This document shows, piece by piece, positions 49,572 through 57,576 of a stretch of DNA of 64,000 nt. Origin of the DNA: Streptomyces monomycini (GTDB lineage: Bacteria; Actinomycetota; Actinomycetes; Streptomycetales; Streptomycetaceae); NCBI RefSeq assembly GCF_022271435.1, contig NZ_JAFIQY010000010.1, positions 124,001 to 188,000 of the forward strand, given 5' to 3'. The position numbers and the translations under genes were made by a program. Numbering within the stretch: position 1 is the stretch's first letter; each line of letters begins with the position of its first letter. Under the pieces are notes generated by a model. It saw only the letters and a list, made by a program, of their open reading frames with translations. It did no database searches and had not been told where the DNA came from.

Positions 49572-50069
49572 ATGAGCACCGAACCCGCAGGTGAGCCTCG
49601 CTGGCTCAGCGACGAAGAGCAGTACGCCTGGCAGTCGTACCTGCACGCCACCACGCTCCTGGAGGACCATCTCGACCGCCAGCTCCAGCGTGACGCAGGC
49701 ATGCCGCACGTCTATTACGGGCTGCTCGTCCAGCTCTCCCAGGCCCCCCGGCGCCGGTTGCGGATGACCGAACTGGCCCAGAACGCCAAGATCACCCGTT
49801 CCCGGCTCTCGCACGCCGTGGCCCGCCTGGAGAAGAGCGGCTGGGTCCGGCGCGAGGACTGCCCCTCCGACAAGCGCGGCCAGAACGCCGTCCTCACCGA
49901 CGAGGGCCTGCGCGTCCTGGAGAAGGCCGCCCCCGGTCATGTCGCCGCCGTGCGGGCGGCGATATTCGACCGGCTCAGCCCCGAGCAGGTCGGCCAGCTG
50001 GCCGCCATCTGCCGCACGGTGGCGGACGGCCTGCAACCCCAGGGCGCCGACCTGCCCTGGCTCCGCTGA
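49572..50069 (+). CDS. MarR-family regulator
   Basis: 165 residues from ATG 49572 (GTG 49563 possible): SYLHATTLLEDHLDRQLQRD, MPHVYYGLLVQLSQAPRRRL, and the winged HTH RMTELAQNAKITRSRLSHAV with ARLEKSGWVRREDCPSDKRG. It probably represses its own and neighbouring genes in response to a small phenolic or oxidative signal; the target is unknown. Confidence 0.9.
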   Translation: MSTEPAGEPRWLSDEEQYAWQSYLHATTLLEDHLDRQLQRDAGMPHVYYGLLVQLSQAPRRRLRMTELAQNAKITRSRLSHAVARLEKSGWVRREDCPSDKRGQNAVLTDEGLRVLEKAAPGHVAAVRAAIFDRLSPEQVGQLAAICRTVADGLQPQGADLPWLR

Positions 50070-50151
50070 GAAGAAGACGAGAAGCGGGGAGCCGAGGGGC
50101 GGGCCGGCGCCGGAGGGTTCGGAGTCATCCGCGGTAGGGGCCGTGGCCGGT

Positions 50152-50173
50152 GGCCGGTGACGGGTCACCGGCC
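50152..50173. terminator. Terminator between convergent marR and MFS genes
   Basis: GGCCGGTGAC (50152-50161), GG, GTCACCGGCC (50164-50173): perfect 10-bp arms, positioned between the two convergent stops. Confidence 0.8.
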
Positions 50174-50247
50174 GTCGGCCGCCGGGGCGGGTCGTCGCTG
50201 GCCGGCCACCGGTTGGTGGCCGTTCACCGGCCCGCCCCTGCGTACGC

Positions 50248-51789
50248 TCAGTGCGCCATGACCGGAATCGGCACGTCCGCCTCCGCCTCCGCGTCGGCGC
50301 CCTCGGCCGTGTCCGCGCCGTCACCGGAGCGGGCGACCGGACCGCTGCCGCCCTGGTGACCAGTGGTGACCATGGTGAAGGCGATGACCGCCGCGACGGC
50401 CAGGATGCCGACGGCCCACCAGATGGCGGCGGTGTAACCGTGCACCATCGACTCCAGCTTGAGCAGGTCCACCGAGGGCGCGCTCTTCGCGTGGGAGGTG
50501 GCGTACGCGGTGGTGGCGCTGGCCGCGATGGTGTTCAGCAGCGCCGTGCCGATCGCGCCGCCCACCTGCTGCGAGGTGTTGACCATCGCCGAGGCGACAC
50601 CCGCGTCCCGCGGCTGGACGCCGTGCGTGGCCAGCGACATGGCGGGCATGAAGGCCGTACCCATGCCGAGTCCGAGCAGCAGGAAGGCGGGCAGGATCAG
50701 CGCCGGGTAGGACGTGTCCAGGTCGATGCCGGTCAGCAGGAACATGCCGACGGCGGCGAGCAGGAAGCCCGGGGCCATCAGCAGTCGCGGCCGGACGCGG
50801 GTCATCAGCCGGGCGCCGATCTGCGTCGAGCCGGTGATCATGCCGACGATCATCGGCAGGAAGGCCAGACCGGTCGTGACCGGCGTATATCCCTTCACGA
50901 TCTGCATGTAGTACGTCAGGAACAGGAACAGACCGAACATGCCGATGACGGCCAGCCCCAGCGACGCGTAGACGCCGGCCCGGTTGCGGTCGGTGAGCAC
51001 CCGCAGCGGCAGCAGCGGGGACTTGACCTTCGACTCGACGAGGACGAACACGGCGAGCAGCACGGCGGCGGCCACGAACAGGCCGACGGTCATTCCGGCG
51101 CCCCACCCGTCGGACTCGGCGCGCGTGAAGCCGTACACCAGCGAGACCAGGCCGAGCGTGGCCAGGATGACGCCGGGCACGTCCAGCTTGGACGGGTTGC
51201 GGCTGCCCGCGGGCTCACGGATCACCAGCAGCGCGCCGACGGCCGCGACCACGGCGAACGGGATGTTGACGAAGAAGGTCCAGCGCCAGTTCATGTACTC
51301 GGTGAGCACGCCGCCGAGGATCAGGCCCACGGCACCGCCGCCACCGGCGATGGCACCGAAGATGCCGAACGCCTTGGCCCGCTCCCGGGCCTCGGTGAAC
51401 GTCACCGCGAGCAGCGACAGCGCCGCCGGCGCCAGCAGCGCGCCGAAGACACCCTGGAGGGCGCGCGCGCCGAGCAGGACGCCCTCGTTGGACGCGGCGC
51501 CGCCGAGGGCCGAGGCCAGCGCGAAGCCGACCAGGCCGATGATGAAGGTTCGCTTGCGGCCCCACAGGTCGGCGACCCGCCCGCCGAACAGCAGCAGACC
51601 CCCGAACGCGAGGGCGTACGCCGTGATGACCCACTGCCGGTTCGCGTCGGAGATGCCGAGATCGGCCTGGGCGGAGGGCAGTGCGATGTTCACGATCGTC
51701 GCGTCGAGCACGACCATGAGCTGCGCCAGGGCGATGAATATGAGCGCTTTCCAGCGCCTGGGATCGACGTGGGTGGCCGAAGAAGACAT
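50248..51789 (-). CDS. DHA2-family MFS multidrug exporter (14 TM)
   Basis: 513 residues: ALAQLMVVLDATIVNIALPS (TM1, motif D1), QWVITAYALAFGGLLLFGGR with VADLWGRKRTF (motif A), GARALQGVFGALLAPAAL (motif B) and VGLILGGVLTEYMNWRWTFF with VNIPFAV (motif C), the set of 14-TM proton-driven drug exporters. A TetR gene lies upstream on the same strand and probably controls it. The gap between them has 11-bp-phased direct repeats. Confidence 0.94.
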   Translation of the reverse strand: MSSSATHVDPRRWKALIFIALAQLMVVLDATIVNIALPSAQADLGISDANRQWVITAYALAFGGLLLFGGRVADLWGRKRTFIIGLVGFALASALGGAASNEGVLLGARALQGVFGALLAPAALSLLAVTFTEARERAKAFGIFGAIAGGGGAVGLILGGVLTEYMNWRWTFFVNIPFAVVAAVGALLVIREPAGSRNPSKLDVPGVILATLGLVSLVYGFTRAESDGWGAGMTVGLFVAAAVLLAVFVLVESKVKSPLLPLRVLTDRNRAGVYASLGLAVIGMFGLFLFLTYYMQIVKGYTPVTTGLAFLPMIVGMITGSTQIGARLMTRVRPRLLMAPGFLLAAVGMFLLTGIDLDTSYPALILPAFLLLGLGMGTAFMPAMSLATHGVQPRDAGVASAMVNTSQQVGGAIGTALLNTIAASATTAYATSHAKSAPSVDLLKLESMVHGYTAAIWWAVGILAVAAVIAFTMVTTGHQGGSGPVARSGDGADTAEGADAEAEADVPIPVMAH

Positions 51790-51907
51790 GGGTGGGTTCC
51801 GCCTAGTGGTGCGTGCCAGTGGGGCGTGAGCGAAGACATCGGGACGCGGGCAGGGCGTGGGGGCCCGGGGCCGCGGTGCCGTTGTGTGGAAAAACGGTGT
51901 CGGTGTG

Positions 51908-51949
51908 GTGTTGATCGGGTGTTCAGTACGTGTTGATCACGTGTTGATC
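51908..51949. promoter_or_regulatory. Direct repeats GTGTTGATC with 11-bp period
   Basis: Exact copies of GTGTTGATC start at 51908, 51930 and 51941, and a degenerate copy (GTGTTCAGT) starts at 51919, so four units fall on an 11-bp period. One-turn phasing puts all units on one face of the helix, as in binding arrays of SARP/OmpR-type activators. They lie 120-160 bp before the MFS start. The rest of the 330-bp gap (51790-52119) shows no gene. Confidence 0.65.
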
Positions 51950-52119
51950 GCTTGCGTGTACGGCGGGGGCGCGTCGGCGGTGCCGCCACGGTCACGTGGC
52001 GGTGCTCCGGCGCTCCGCACGGAGGGTCGGCAGGGACGACGAACCCACCGGCCGGCAGGTCGGTCATGGGTCGCCGGGAGTTCCCTTACGGGAGGGCGCC
52101 GCGTTCGGGCCGTCGGCCG

Positions 52120-52815
52120 TCAGCTGTGCCGGAGGTCCTCCAGCGTGGCCGCCGCGCCGGGCAGTTCCGAGCGCGCGGGCGCCCGCAGACCGTCCAGGAA
52201 CAGCACCAGGTGCCGGTACACGAAACGGTCGAAGTCCGTACAGCCTCCCCCAGACTCCGTCCGGGGGTGCCCCCATCCGGGCAGCGGCCGCGTGAGTTGG
52301 GTGAGCGCGACCATCAGGTCACCGACGGCGATGTCGGTACGCAGCTGGCCGCTGTCGCGTGCGGCGCCCATCAGGGCCTCGACGGCCCCCTCCAGGCGCT
52401 CACGCGCTGCGTGCAGGTCGGGGTGGTCCTTGTCGACGCCGTCCGAGAGCAACGGGCACAGGGCACCGATCCGCTCCTCGACCGCGGCGAAGACAAAGCG
52501 CCTCAGCGCTTGGAAAGCATCGGGCTCCTCGGCGAGCGCGCACTCCGCCTTGTCCGCGGTGCGGTCCATGACGGAGAGCGTGACGTGGTGGATCAGCTCC
52601 AGCCGATCCGGGAAGTGACGGTAGAGCGTCGCATTGCCGACACCGGCCCGTCGAGCGATTTCATCGAGCGGGATCTCCGCCCCGAACTCGACCATCGCCT
52701 CACGGGCCGCGCCGATGATCCGCTCCCTGTTGCGCACGGCGTCCGCGCGGAGCCGGTGCGGCGGAGTCGCCGCGCAGGCGCCGGGGACGCGGGTGCGGGA
52801 CCGGGTGGCGGTCAT
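52120..52815 (-). CDS. TetR-family regulator of the MFS exporter
   Basis: 231 residues: HTH RERIIGAAREAMVEFGAEIP and LDEIARRAGVGNATLYRHFP, then a ligand domain (RFVFAAVEERIGALCPLLSD). It probably controls the drug exporter 330 bp downstream. Around residues 183-194 the sequence GWGHPRTESGGG interrupts a stretch that should run LTRPLP-CTDFDRF, caused by an inserted GC hairpin element. GTG or ATG start near 52815. Confidence 0.88.
   Translation of the reverse strand: MTATRSRTRVPGACAATPPHRLRADAVRNRERIIGAAREAMVEFGAEIPLDEIARRAGVGNATLYRHFPDRLELIHHVTLSVMDRTADKAECALAEEPDAFQALRRFVFAAVEERIGALCPLLSDGVDKDHPDLHAARERLEGAVEALMGAARDSGQLRTDIAVGDLMVALTQLTRPLPGWGHPRTESGGGCTDFDRFVYRHLVLFLDGLRAPARSELPGAAATLEDLRHS
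52243..52276. repeat. REP-like GC hairpin element inserted in-frame in tetR
   Basis: On the minus strand TGGGGGCACCCCCGGAC, GGA, GTCTGGGGGAGG: imperfect arms CCCCCGGAC/GTCTGGGGG. It resembles the TGGGGGCACC...GGGGGAGG family of short interspersed repeats that I recall as abundant between Streptomyces genes. Here it is within a coding sequence and keeps the frame. Confidence 0.6.
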
Positions 52816-53073
52816 GTCGGCACGTTCCTCTCTGGGCTGGGCGAAGTGGGGAGTGACTCCCCGCTTCAGTCGGACACCGGGTTAAACGGGGATGCGCTCC
52901 CCGGTTATTTCCGGCCATCACTGTGTCCTGCACCACACCCGCCGGGCGCGGCGCCCGGCGGGCGCGGCGCCCGCCGGGTGGGCCTCGCGCGGCACCGCAA
53001 GCCACACGGCGTGCGCGGCCGGGCGGCCGGGTGGGTGCCGAGCACGGCGGAGCGCGTGCCGTATACATGCGCC

Positions 53074-53730
53074 ATGACCGTTTCGCTCCGCCCGGCCGCT
53101 CTACCCCGCGCGATCCGGTCGTACGTGTACCGGGCCCCCGGCACGTTCATCTGGCTCGGCATCCTCTTCGGGACGTCGGTGATCATGCACCAGCTGACCC
53201 CCGACATCCTGGAGCGCGTCCTGCAACGCCGCTCCACCAACATCCACAATCTGCTGCTCTCACCCGGCCGGGTCCTGCTGACCAGCGCACTGTGGCTCGA
53301 CGGCGGCGGCTGGCCCCTCTATGTCCTCGTCTTCAACATCTTCCACGTCCCCGCCGAACGCTGGCTCGGCACCGGCCGCTGGCTCGCGGTCATGGGCGTC
53401 GCCCACATCGGCGCCACGTATCTGAGCGAGGGAGTCCTCGCCCTCGCCATCCACACGGACGCGGCCCCGCACTCCGCCGTGAACACCCTGGACGTCGGCG
53501 TCAGCTACGCGCTGGCCGGCGTCGCGGCCGTCCTCACGTACCGCATCCCCTGGCGCCCCCTGCGCTACGTGTACGCGACTGGTGTCCTCCTCTTCTACAC
53601 GGCCCCCCTCTTCGACCACCTCACCTTCACCGACATCGGCCACTTCAGCGCTGCGCTGCTGGGACTGGCGTGTTACCCCCTCACACCGAGGAGGAAGTCG
53701 GACCAGGCAGCCGTGCCGAACGCGAGCTGA
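53074..53730 (+). CDS. Rhomboid-like multispanning membrane protein
   Basis: 218 residues with about six membrane segments: TFIWLGILFGTSVIMHQLTP, LLLSPGRVLLTSALWLDGGG, WPLYVLVFNIFHVPAERWLG, HIGATYLSEGVLALAIH and HFSAALLGLACYPLTP. The family resembles rhomboid folds but I see no clear GxSG serine, so protease activity is unlikely. Its 3' end overlaps a convergent DUF397 gene by 58 bp. ATG at 53074. Confidence 0.83.
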   Translation: MTVSLRPAALPRAIRSYVYRAPGTFIWLGILFGTSVIMHQLTPDILERVLQRRSTNIHNLLLSPGRVLLTSALWLDGGGWPLYVLVFNIFHVPAERWLGTGRWLAVMGVAHIGATYLSEGVLALAIHTDAAPHSAVNTLDVGVSYALAGVAAVLTYRIPWRPLRYVYATGVLLFYTAPLFDHLTFTDIGHFSAALLGLACYPLTPRRKSDQAAVPNAS

Positions 53731-53852
53731 GGACCCTGCGGGTCCTTGGAATCCCGGACGTGTATAGCGGTCGGGGTGGCGGATATTTCGACGCAATCGG
53801 CCCCATCGTCGTTGCTGTAGCTGCTCTTGACCCACACCAGGACACCATTCAT
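53673..53852 (-). CDS. DUF397 domain protein
   Basis: The 59-residue reading begins MNGVLVWVKSSYSNDDGADC, then VEISATPTAIHVRDSKDPQG and ends AWSDFLLGVRG, an unmistakable DUF397 protein (Trp-x-Lys-Ser-Ser-Tyr-Ser motif and VRDSKDP). The ATG overlaps the stop of the XRE-DUF5753 gene (ATGA). Such pairs form WhiJ/BldB-like regulatory couples in Streptomyces development and antibiotic control. It overlaps the end of the rhomboid-like gene on the other strand. Confidence 0.92.
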   Translation of the reverse strand: MNGVLVWVKSSYSNDDGADCVEISATPTAIHVRDSKDPQGPQLAFGTAAWSDFLLGVRG

Positions 53853-54661
53853 AGTTCCTCCACCAGCTTTTCGATGAACCGAGCCGAATCCTCGGCGTGC
53901 ATGGCCCGCTGGAGAAGTAGCTCATACCTCTGGATGATTTGCCTGACCCTCTCCGGATCCGAACACAACACACCGCCCAGGTGGCCCTCTTCGTAGGCGA
54001 TCCGGTCATGGTCCGGCGTCACCAACAGATTGAACGGGCCGAAGAGCGCCGGGCTTGCACCGTCCCTGCGAGGCAGGACCTGGAGGGTCACGTTACGCCG
54101 CTCCCCTGCTTCGAGCAGCCTGTGCAACTGGTCCCTGTGGCCCTTTCTGGTGCCTAGAACCTGCCGCAGCACGGCTTCATTGATCACGAAGCTGAACGTC
54201 CGGGTCTCCTTGTCCAGCAGCGCCTGCCGCTCCAGCCGGAAGCTGACACGCTGCTCGACCGTCTCTCGATCGAGCGGCGGCCAGCGCCCCTCCATCAGTG
54301 TCCGCGCGTACTCCTCAGTCTGAAGGAGCCCGGGGACGAGCTGCGCCTGATAGGAACTGACGGCAAGCGCGTCGGCCTCGTACCTCATGTAATCCGCGGA
54401 GTACGACGGGAACTTCTCCGGCTCCAGGTATTCCCGCGCCGCCGTCAGCATCCCATGCGCTCGGCACATTTGGTCCGCCACCCGGAGCAAATGGACCGTC
54501 GGCTTTCGCCGTCCCTGCTCCATCGACTTCACGTACTCGGCCGAATAGCCGACCTCTGCCGCCAACTCCTCCCTGCTCACCTCTGACTGGCCCCGCCACA
54601 GCTTGATCTGATCCCCGCAATACCGCCACGCCATCGGCGGCTTGGCATTCTCTTCCATCAT
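53849..54661 (-). CDS. XRE-family regulator with DUF5753 domain
   Basis: 270 residues: HTH (QIKLWRGQSEVSREELAAEV, GYSAEYVKSMEQGRRKP) and the DUF5753 domain (EADALAVSSYQAQLVPGLLQ, TEEYARTLMEGRWPP, RRNVTLQVLPRRDGASPAL, HDRIAYEEGHLGGV). It is co-translated with the downstream DUF397 protein, which probably antagonises its DNA binding, as in other WhiJ-like systems. Two adjacent ATGs at the start. Confidence 0.92.
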   Translation of the reverse strand: MMEENAKPPMAWRYCGDQIKLWRGQSEVSREELAAEVGYSAEYVKSMEQGRRKPTVHLLRVADQMCRAHGMLTAAREYLEPEKFPSYSADYMRYEADALAVSSYQAQLVPGLLQTEEYARTLMEGRWPPLDRETVEQRVSFRLERQALLDKETRTFSFVINEAVLRQVLGTRKGHRDQLHRLLEAGERRNVTLQVLPRRDGASPALFGPFNLLVTPDHDRIAYEEGHLGGVLCSDPERVRQIIQRYELLLQRAMHAEDSARFIEKLVEEL

Positions 54662-54780
54662 CGCGCCCGCCTCCCACTACCCGCGTAGTTGACCCACGGC
54701 AAACGCTAGACCCACCCACTGACAATTAAGCCAAATGAGCTGATCACGCCTCCAGTTGGTCATCGACGGACAAACGGCGA

Positions 54781-55431
54781 TCAAGAACCGGCATCGCGCC
54801 AATACTGACGTCCGACATCGATGAGACGCAGCTGCCGCCGCGCCGTGCAGGCCACCGCGCGCCACCGCTCCGTGTCCTGGTCACCCCCGTCCCGTACGTC
54901 CAGGAACGCGGAGGCCGTCATCACCAGCCGGTCCACGTACAGCTCCGCCAGCATCCGTACGTCCTCGTCGCTCCAGCCACCGGAGACCGGCTGCGACTTG
55001 AGCGCCGCGGCGACCTCTGCCGCGAACCGGTCCAGTTCACCCGCTATGGCCTGCCGTACGGCCCGTACGCCGCCGTGCCGTTCGCGGGCGATGAAGCGGA
55101 CGTGCGCGGGCTGTTCGCGTACGTACCGTTCGACGACCGCCACCGTGTGGTCGATCCGCTCCTCCGCGCCGGCCTGTTCGGCGAGGACCGCGCGGACGGT
55201 CGTGTGCAGGCTGCTCAACGACTCCTGGACCAGGGCGACTCCGAGTTCGCCCAGGTCACGGAAGTGCCGGTAGAAGGCGGTGGGGGCGACGCCGACCACC
55301 CGCGTCACCTCGCGCAACCCCAGGCTGCTCAGGCTCTGTTCCTCCAGCAGGCCGAGCGCCGCGTCGAGCAGGGCCTGTCGGGTGCGCTGCTTCCGGGCCT
55401 GTCGGACACCACCGGGCTCGCTGTGACTCAT
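54781..55431 (-). CDS. TetR-family regulator
   Basis: 216 residues: HTH (RQALLDAALGLLEEQSLSSL, LREVTRVVGVAPTAFYRHFR) and a C-terminal half (VERYVREQPAHVRFIARERH, GGVRAVRQAIAGELDRFAAE) like fatty-acid/FabR-type TetR proteins. It is divergent from two small membrane-protein genes, and GTAAACAACCGTT and GTGAACAACTGTC half-repeats in the 91-bp gap could be its operator. Confidence 0.88.
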   Translation of the reverse strand: MSHSEPGGVRQARKQRTRQALLDAALGLLEEQSLSSLGLREVTRVVGVAPTAFYRHFRDLGELGVALVQESLSSLHTTVRAVLAEQAGAEERIDHTVAVVERYVREQPAHVRFIARERHGGVRAVRQAIAGELDRFAAEVAAALKSQPVSGGWSDEDVRMLAELYVDRLVMTASAFLDVRDGGDQDTERWRAVACTARRQLRLIDVGRQYWRDAGS

Positions 55432-55522
55432 GTCATCCAGTAAACAACCGTTCTCCGAGTTTCTCCACCCCTACAGTGGGAACCTGAGTGAACAACTGTC
55501 CTCCAGAATGGAAAGGCAGATC

Positions 55523-55696
55523 ATGCTCTTCCTTGTCGCAGCCCTCCTCCTGCTGGGGGTTCTGGTGGGTACCGCGGCACACCTCCCGGTCCCCGTCACG
55601 ATCATCGCGGCAGTGGCCATCAGTTGCTGGCTGCTCGTCTTCTTCATCCGCGAGCGCCGCCACCACACCGACAAGAGCGAGGGAGTGTCCCGATGA
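55523..55696 (+). CDS. Small two-TM membrane protein
   Basis: 57 residues: MLFLVAALLLLGVLVGTAAH, LPVPVTIIAAVAISCWLLVF, then a charged tail RERRHHTDKSEGVSR. ATG at 55523 has AAAGG 6-7 nt upstream (an upstream in-frame ATG at 55508 is weaker). The stop overlaps the next ATG (ATGA), so the two genes form a coupled pair, probably under the divergent TetR. Confidence 0.8.
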   Translation: MLFLVAALLLLGVLVGTAAHLPVPVTIIAAVAISCWLLVFFIRERRHHTDKSEGVSR

Positions 55697-56067
55697 CCAC
55701 CCTCACCACCGACCACGACACCGGCCCCGACACCAGCCACGACACCGACACGGACACCCGCCGCACCTCCGCACCCGCCACCACGCCGGACGCCAAGTCC
55801 CCGGCCGGGCCGGAGAAGCGCCGCTCGCCGCGCGGGCAGGCCGACGGCATGGCCGTGGCCGCGTTCGTCCTCGGTCTCGTCGGCACCCTGGTCGCCAACG
55901 TCGTCCTCGGCCCCTGCGCCCTCGTACTCGGAGCGCTGGCCCTGGCCCGTAACACCACGCGGCGTTTCCGTGCCGTACTGGGGATGGCCCTCGGCGCCGT
56001 CGATCTGATCATCCTGGCGACGCTGGCCACCGCCGACGGCACCCTGAGCTGGACGATCGGCGGCTGA
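55693..56067 (+). CDS. DUF4190-like membrane protein
   Basis: 124 residues: a Thr/Asp-rich soluble head, then GQADGMAVAAFVLGLVGTLV, ANVVLGPCALVLGALALARN and a final AVLGMALGAVDLIILATL, the usual DUF4190 arrangement of two hydrophobic hairpins. Function unknown. Coupled to the preceding small membrane protein. Confidence 0.82.
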   Translation: MTTLTTDHDTGPDTSHDTDTDTRRTSAPATTPDAKSPAGPEKRRSPRGQADGMAVAAFVLGLVGTLVANVVLGPCALVLGALALARNTTRRFRAVLGMALGAVDLIILATLATADGTLSWTIGG

Positions 56068-56109
56068 CACCGCCCATGTCCGCCTTGGCCCGCCGTACGC
56101 GACCGCCCT

Positions 56110-57411
56110 TCACCCCACGAGGGTGAAGGGCGGTCCGCCCGCGCGCTGCTGAGAGGCGTGGTACGGCTGCGCAGGAGCGTAGGCGTACGGGCGCGGGACC
56201 GAGCGCAGCCGCTGGTGCGGGCCGCGTTCCGCCCGTACGGCGTCGAGCGCGGTGAGCGACTGGACGGCGTACGCGACCGAGGCCAGCGTCATGTGGCGGT
56301 GCCAGCCCTCGTACGACCTGCCCTCGAAGTCCCGCAGTCCCGTCCGGCCGCCGATGCGGACGCTGTCGCGCGCCACATACGCGGCGGTCCTCGTGTACTG
56401 GTGCAGGTCGGCCGGGGACCTGCGGGTCGGCGTCGTCAGCCAGAAGTCCGCGCGGGCACCCGGCCCGCCGCGGTCCTCGCGGCCTTCGGGGTCCTCGTAC
56501 CGCTGCGCGTAGAGCATCAGCTCACCCGTCTCGCCACGCGCACCGCTCTCACCGCTCAGTCCGCCCACGCCCGGCCGTACGGGCACGACCCGGGCCAGCA
56601 CGGCCCGTACACCGGGGGCCACGTCGTGGACCTGGAGGCCCAGGCGTTCCGGGGCGGCCAGCACGCGCTGCGCAGGAAGCGCGCTGCGGCGCGTCGGACG
56701 CCCGCCGCGGTCCACCAGTTGGAGCGGGAGGGAACCAGGCGTGCGGGCCATGACGGGCAGACCGAGCGGGGCCAGGGCGCTCATCACTTCCCCCGCGTGG
56801 CGCATCTGGCTGTCCCAGATGACCGGGGCGGCGGCTCCGGGTGCCGCTTTCGCAGCCCGCTGTACGAGTTCGAGTATCTGGGCCACGCCGTCGTCGTCGG
56901 GGACGGGGAGGCCGGCGGACGGAGGCGGGAGGTGCAGGCTCCAGTCGACGGGGACGTTGAGGGCCTGGCCCGCGTACCAGAGTCCGTAGGCGAGCTGGCC
57001 GTTGACCAGCTGGCCGGTGGCAGGGACGAAGCGGCGGTGGACACCGACCGAGTTCGTGCCGGACTTGGGAATGAGCATCGGCCGCACCACCCACGAGCGC
57101 GGGCGGGTGAGGGCGATCAGGTAGTCGGCGAGGGCTTCGCGGACGGTGCGCCAGCTCCACGGGGCGTTGCAGATGAAGTGGTGGAGGCGCTGGGCCGCGC
57201 CGGTGTCGTCCAGTGTCCGGGCGATGTTGCGGATGGACTTACGGCCGGGAGCGGTGAGCAGCCCGCGGAGGTACTGCTCGCCCTTGAGGTGGTGATCCGC
57301 CCTGGTGAAGGAGGCGAAGAGGTGTCTGCACAGGTCCTCGACCCACGCCTCCTGAGTGCTGGTCGGCCGCCCGGGGAGGGGCGGCGGAACGGCGGTGGGA
57401 GATGCGGGCAC
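56110..57411 (-). CDS. IS701-transposase-derived protein, first catalytic Asp lost
   Basis: 433 residues from GTG 57411 (TTG 57468 possible; neither has a ribosome-binding site). The fold follows IS701-family DDE transposases: LKGEQYLRGLLTAPGRKSIR, LHHFICNAPWSWRTVREALA, NSVGVHRRFVPATGQLVNGQ, PVIWDSQMRHAGEVMSAL (second Asp) and DFEGRSYEGWHRHMTLASVA (Glu). Where active relatives have DETGF-x-KKG, this reads RPMLIPKSG, so the first Asp is gone. There are no terminal inverted repeats that I can see. With its paralogue at 60119 it flanks gamma-butyrolactone-type regulators; I infer a domesticated DNA-binding role. Confidence 0.75.
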   Translation of the reverse strand: MPASPTAVPPPLPGRPTSTQEAWVEDLCRHLFASFTRADHHLKGEQYLRGLLTAPGRKSIRNIARTLDDTGAAQRLHHFICNAPWSWRTVREALADYLIALTRPRSWVVRPMLIPKSGTNSVGVHRRFVPATGQLVNGQLAYGLWYAGQALNVPVDWSLHLPPPSAGLPVPDDDGVAQILELVQRAAKAAPGAAAPVIWDSQMRHAGEVMSALAPLGLPVMARTPGSLPLQLVDRGGRPTRRSALPAQRVLAAPERLGLQVHDVAPGVRAVLARVVPVRPGVGGLSGESGARGETGELMLYAQRYEDPEGREDRGGPGARADFWLTTPTRRSPADLHQYTRTAAYVARDSVRIGGRTGLRDFEGRSYEGWHRHMTLASVAYAVQSLTALDAVRAERGPHQRLRSVPRPYAYAPAQPYHASQQRAGGPPFTLVG

Positions 57412-57463
57412 GGACAAGGGACTGGCCCCCGGGGAGACGGGACGGGAGTGCGGGTGACAGCAG

Positions 57464-57489
57464 GACAATAAAGAATGTTCGCTATGTTT
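57464..57489. promoter_or_regulatory. ARE-like AT-rich imperfect palindrome (site 1)
   Basis: GACAATAAAGAA-TG-TTCGCTATGTTT, arms matching at 7 of 12 positions. It is 53 bp before the chosen GTG of the transposase-derived gene and shares AATAAAGAA with the site before the paralogue (as TTCTTTATT there). Confidence 0.5.
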
Positions 57490-57576
57490 CTCGCCCTGCG
57501 GGGCGGATCGCGAACGACTTCACGAAGTTGCCGAGGGGCGGCGGCGAGGGCGAGCCCGCGCCCGGGACCTCGGGCC

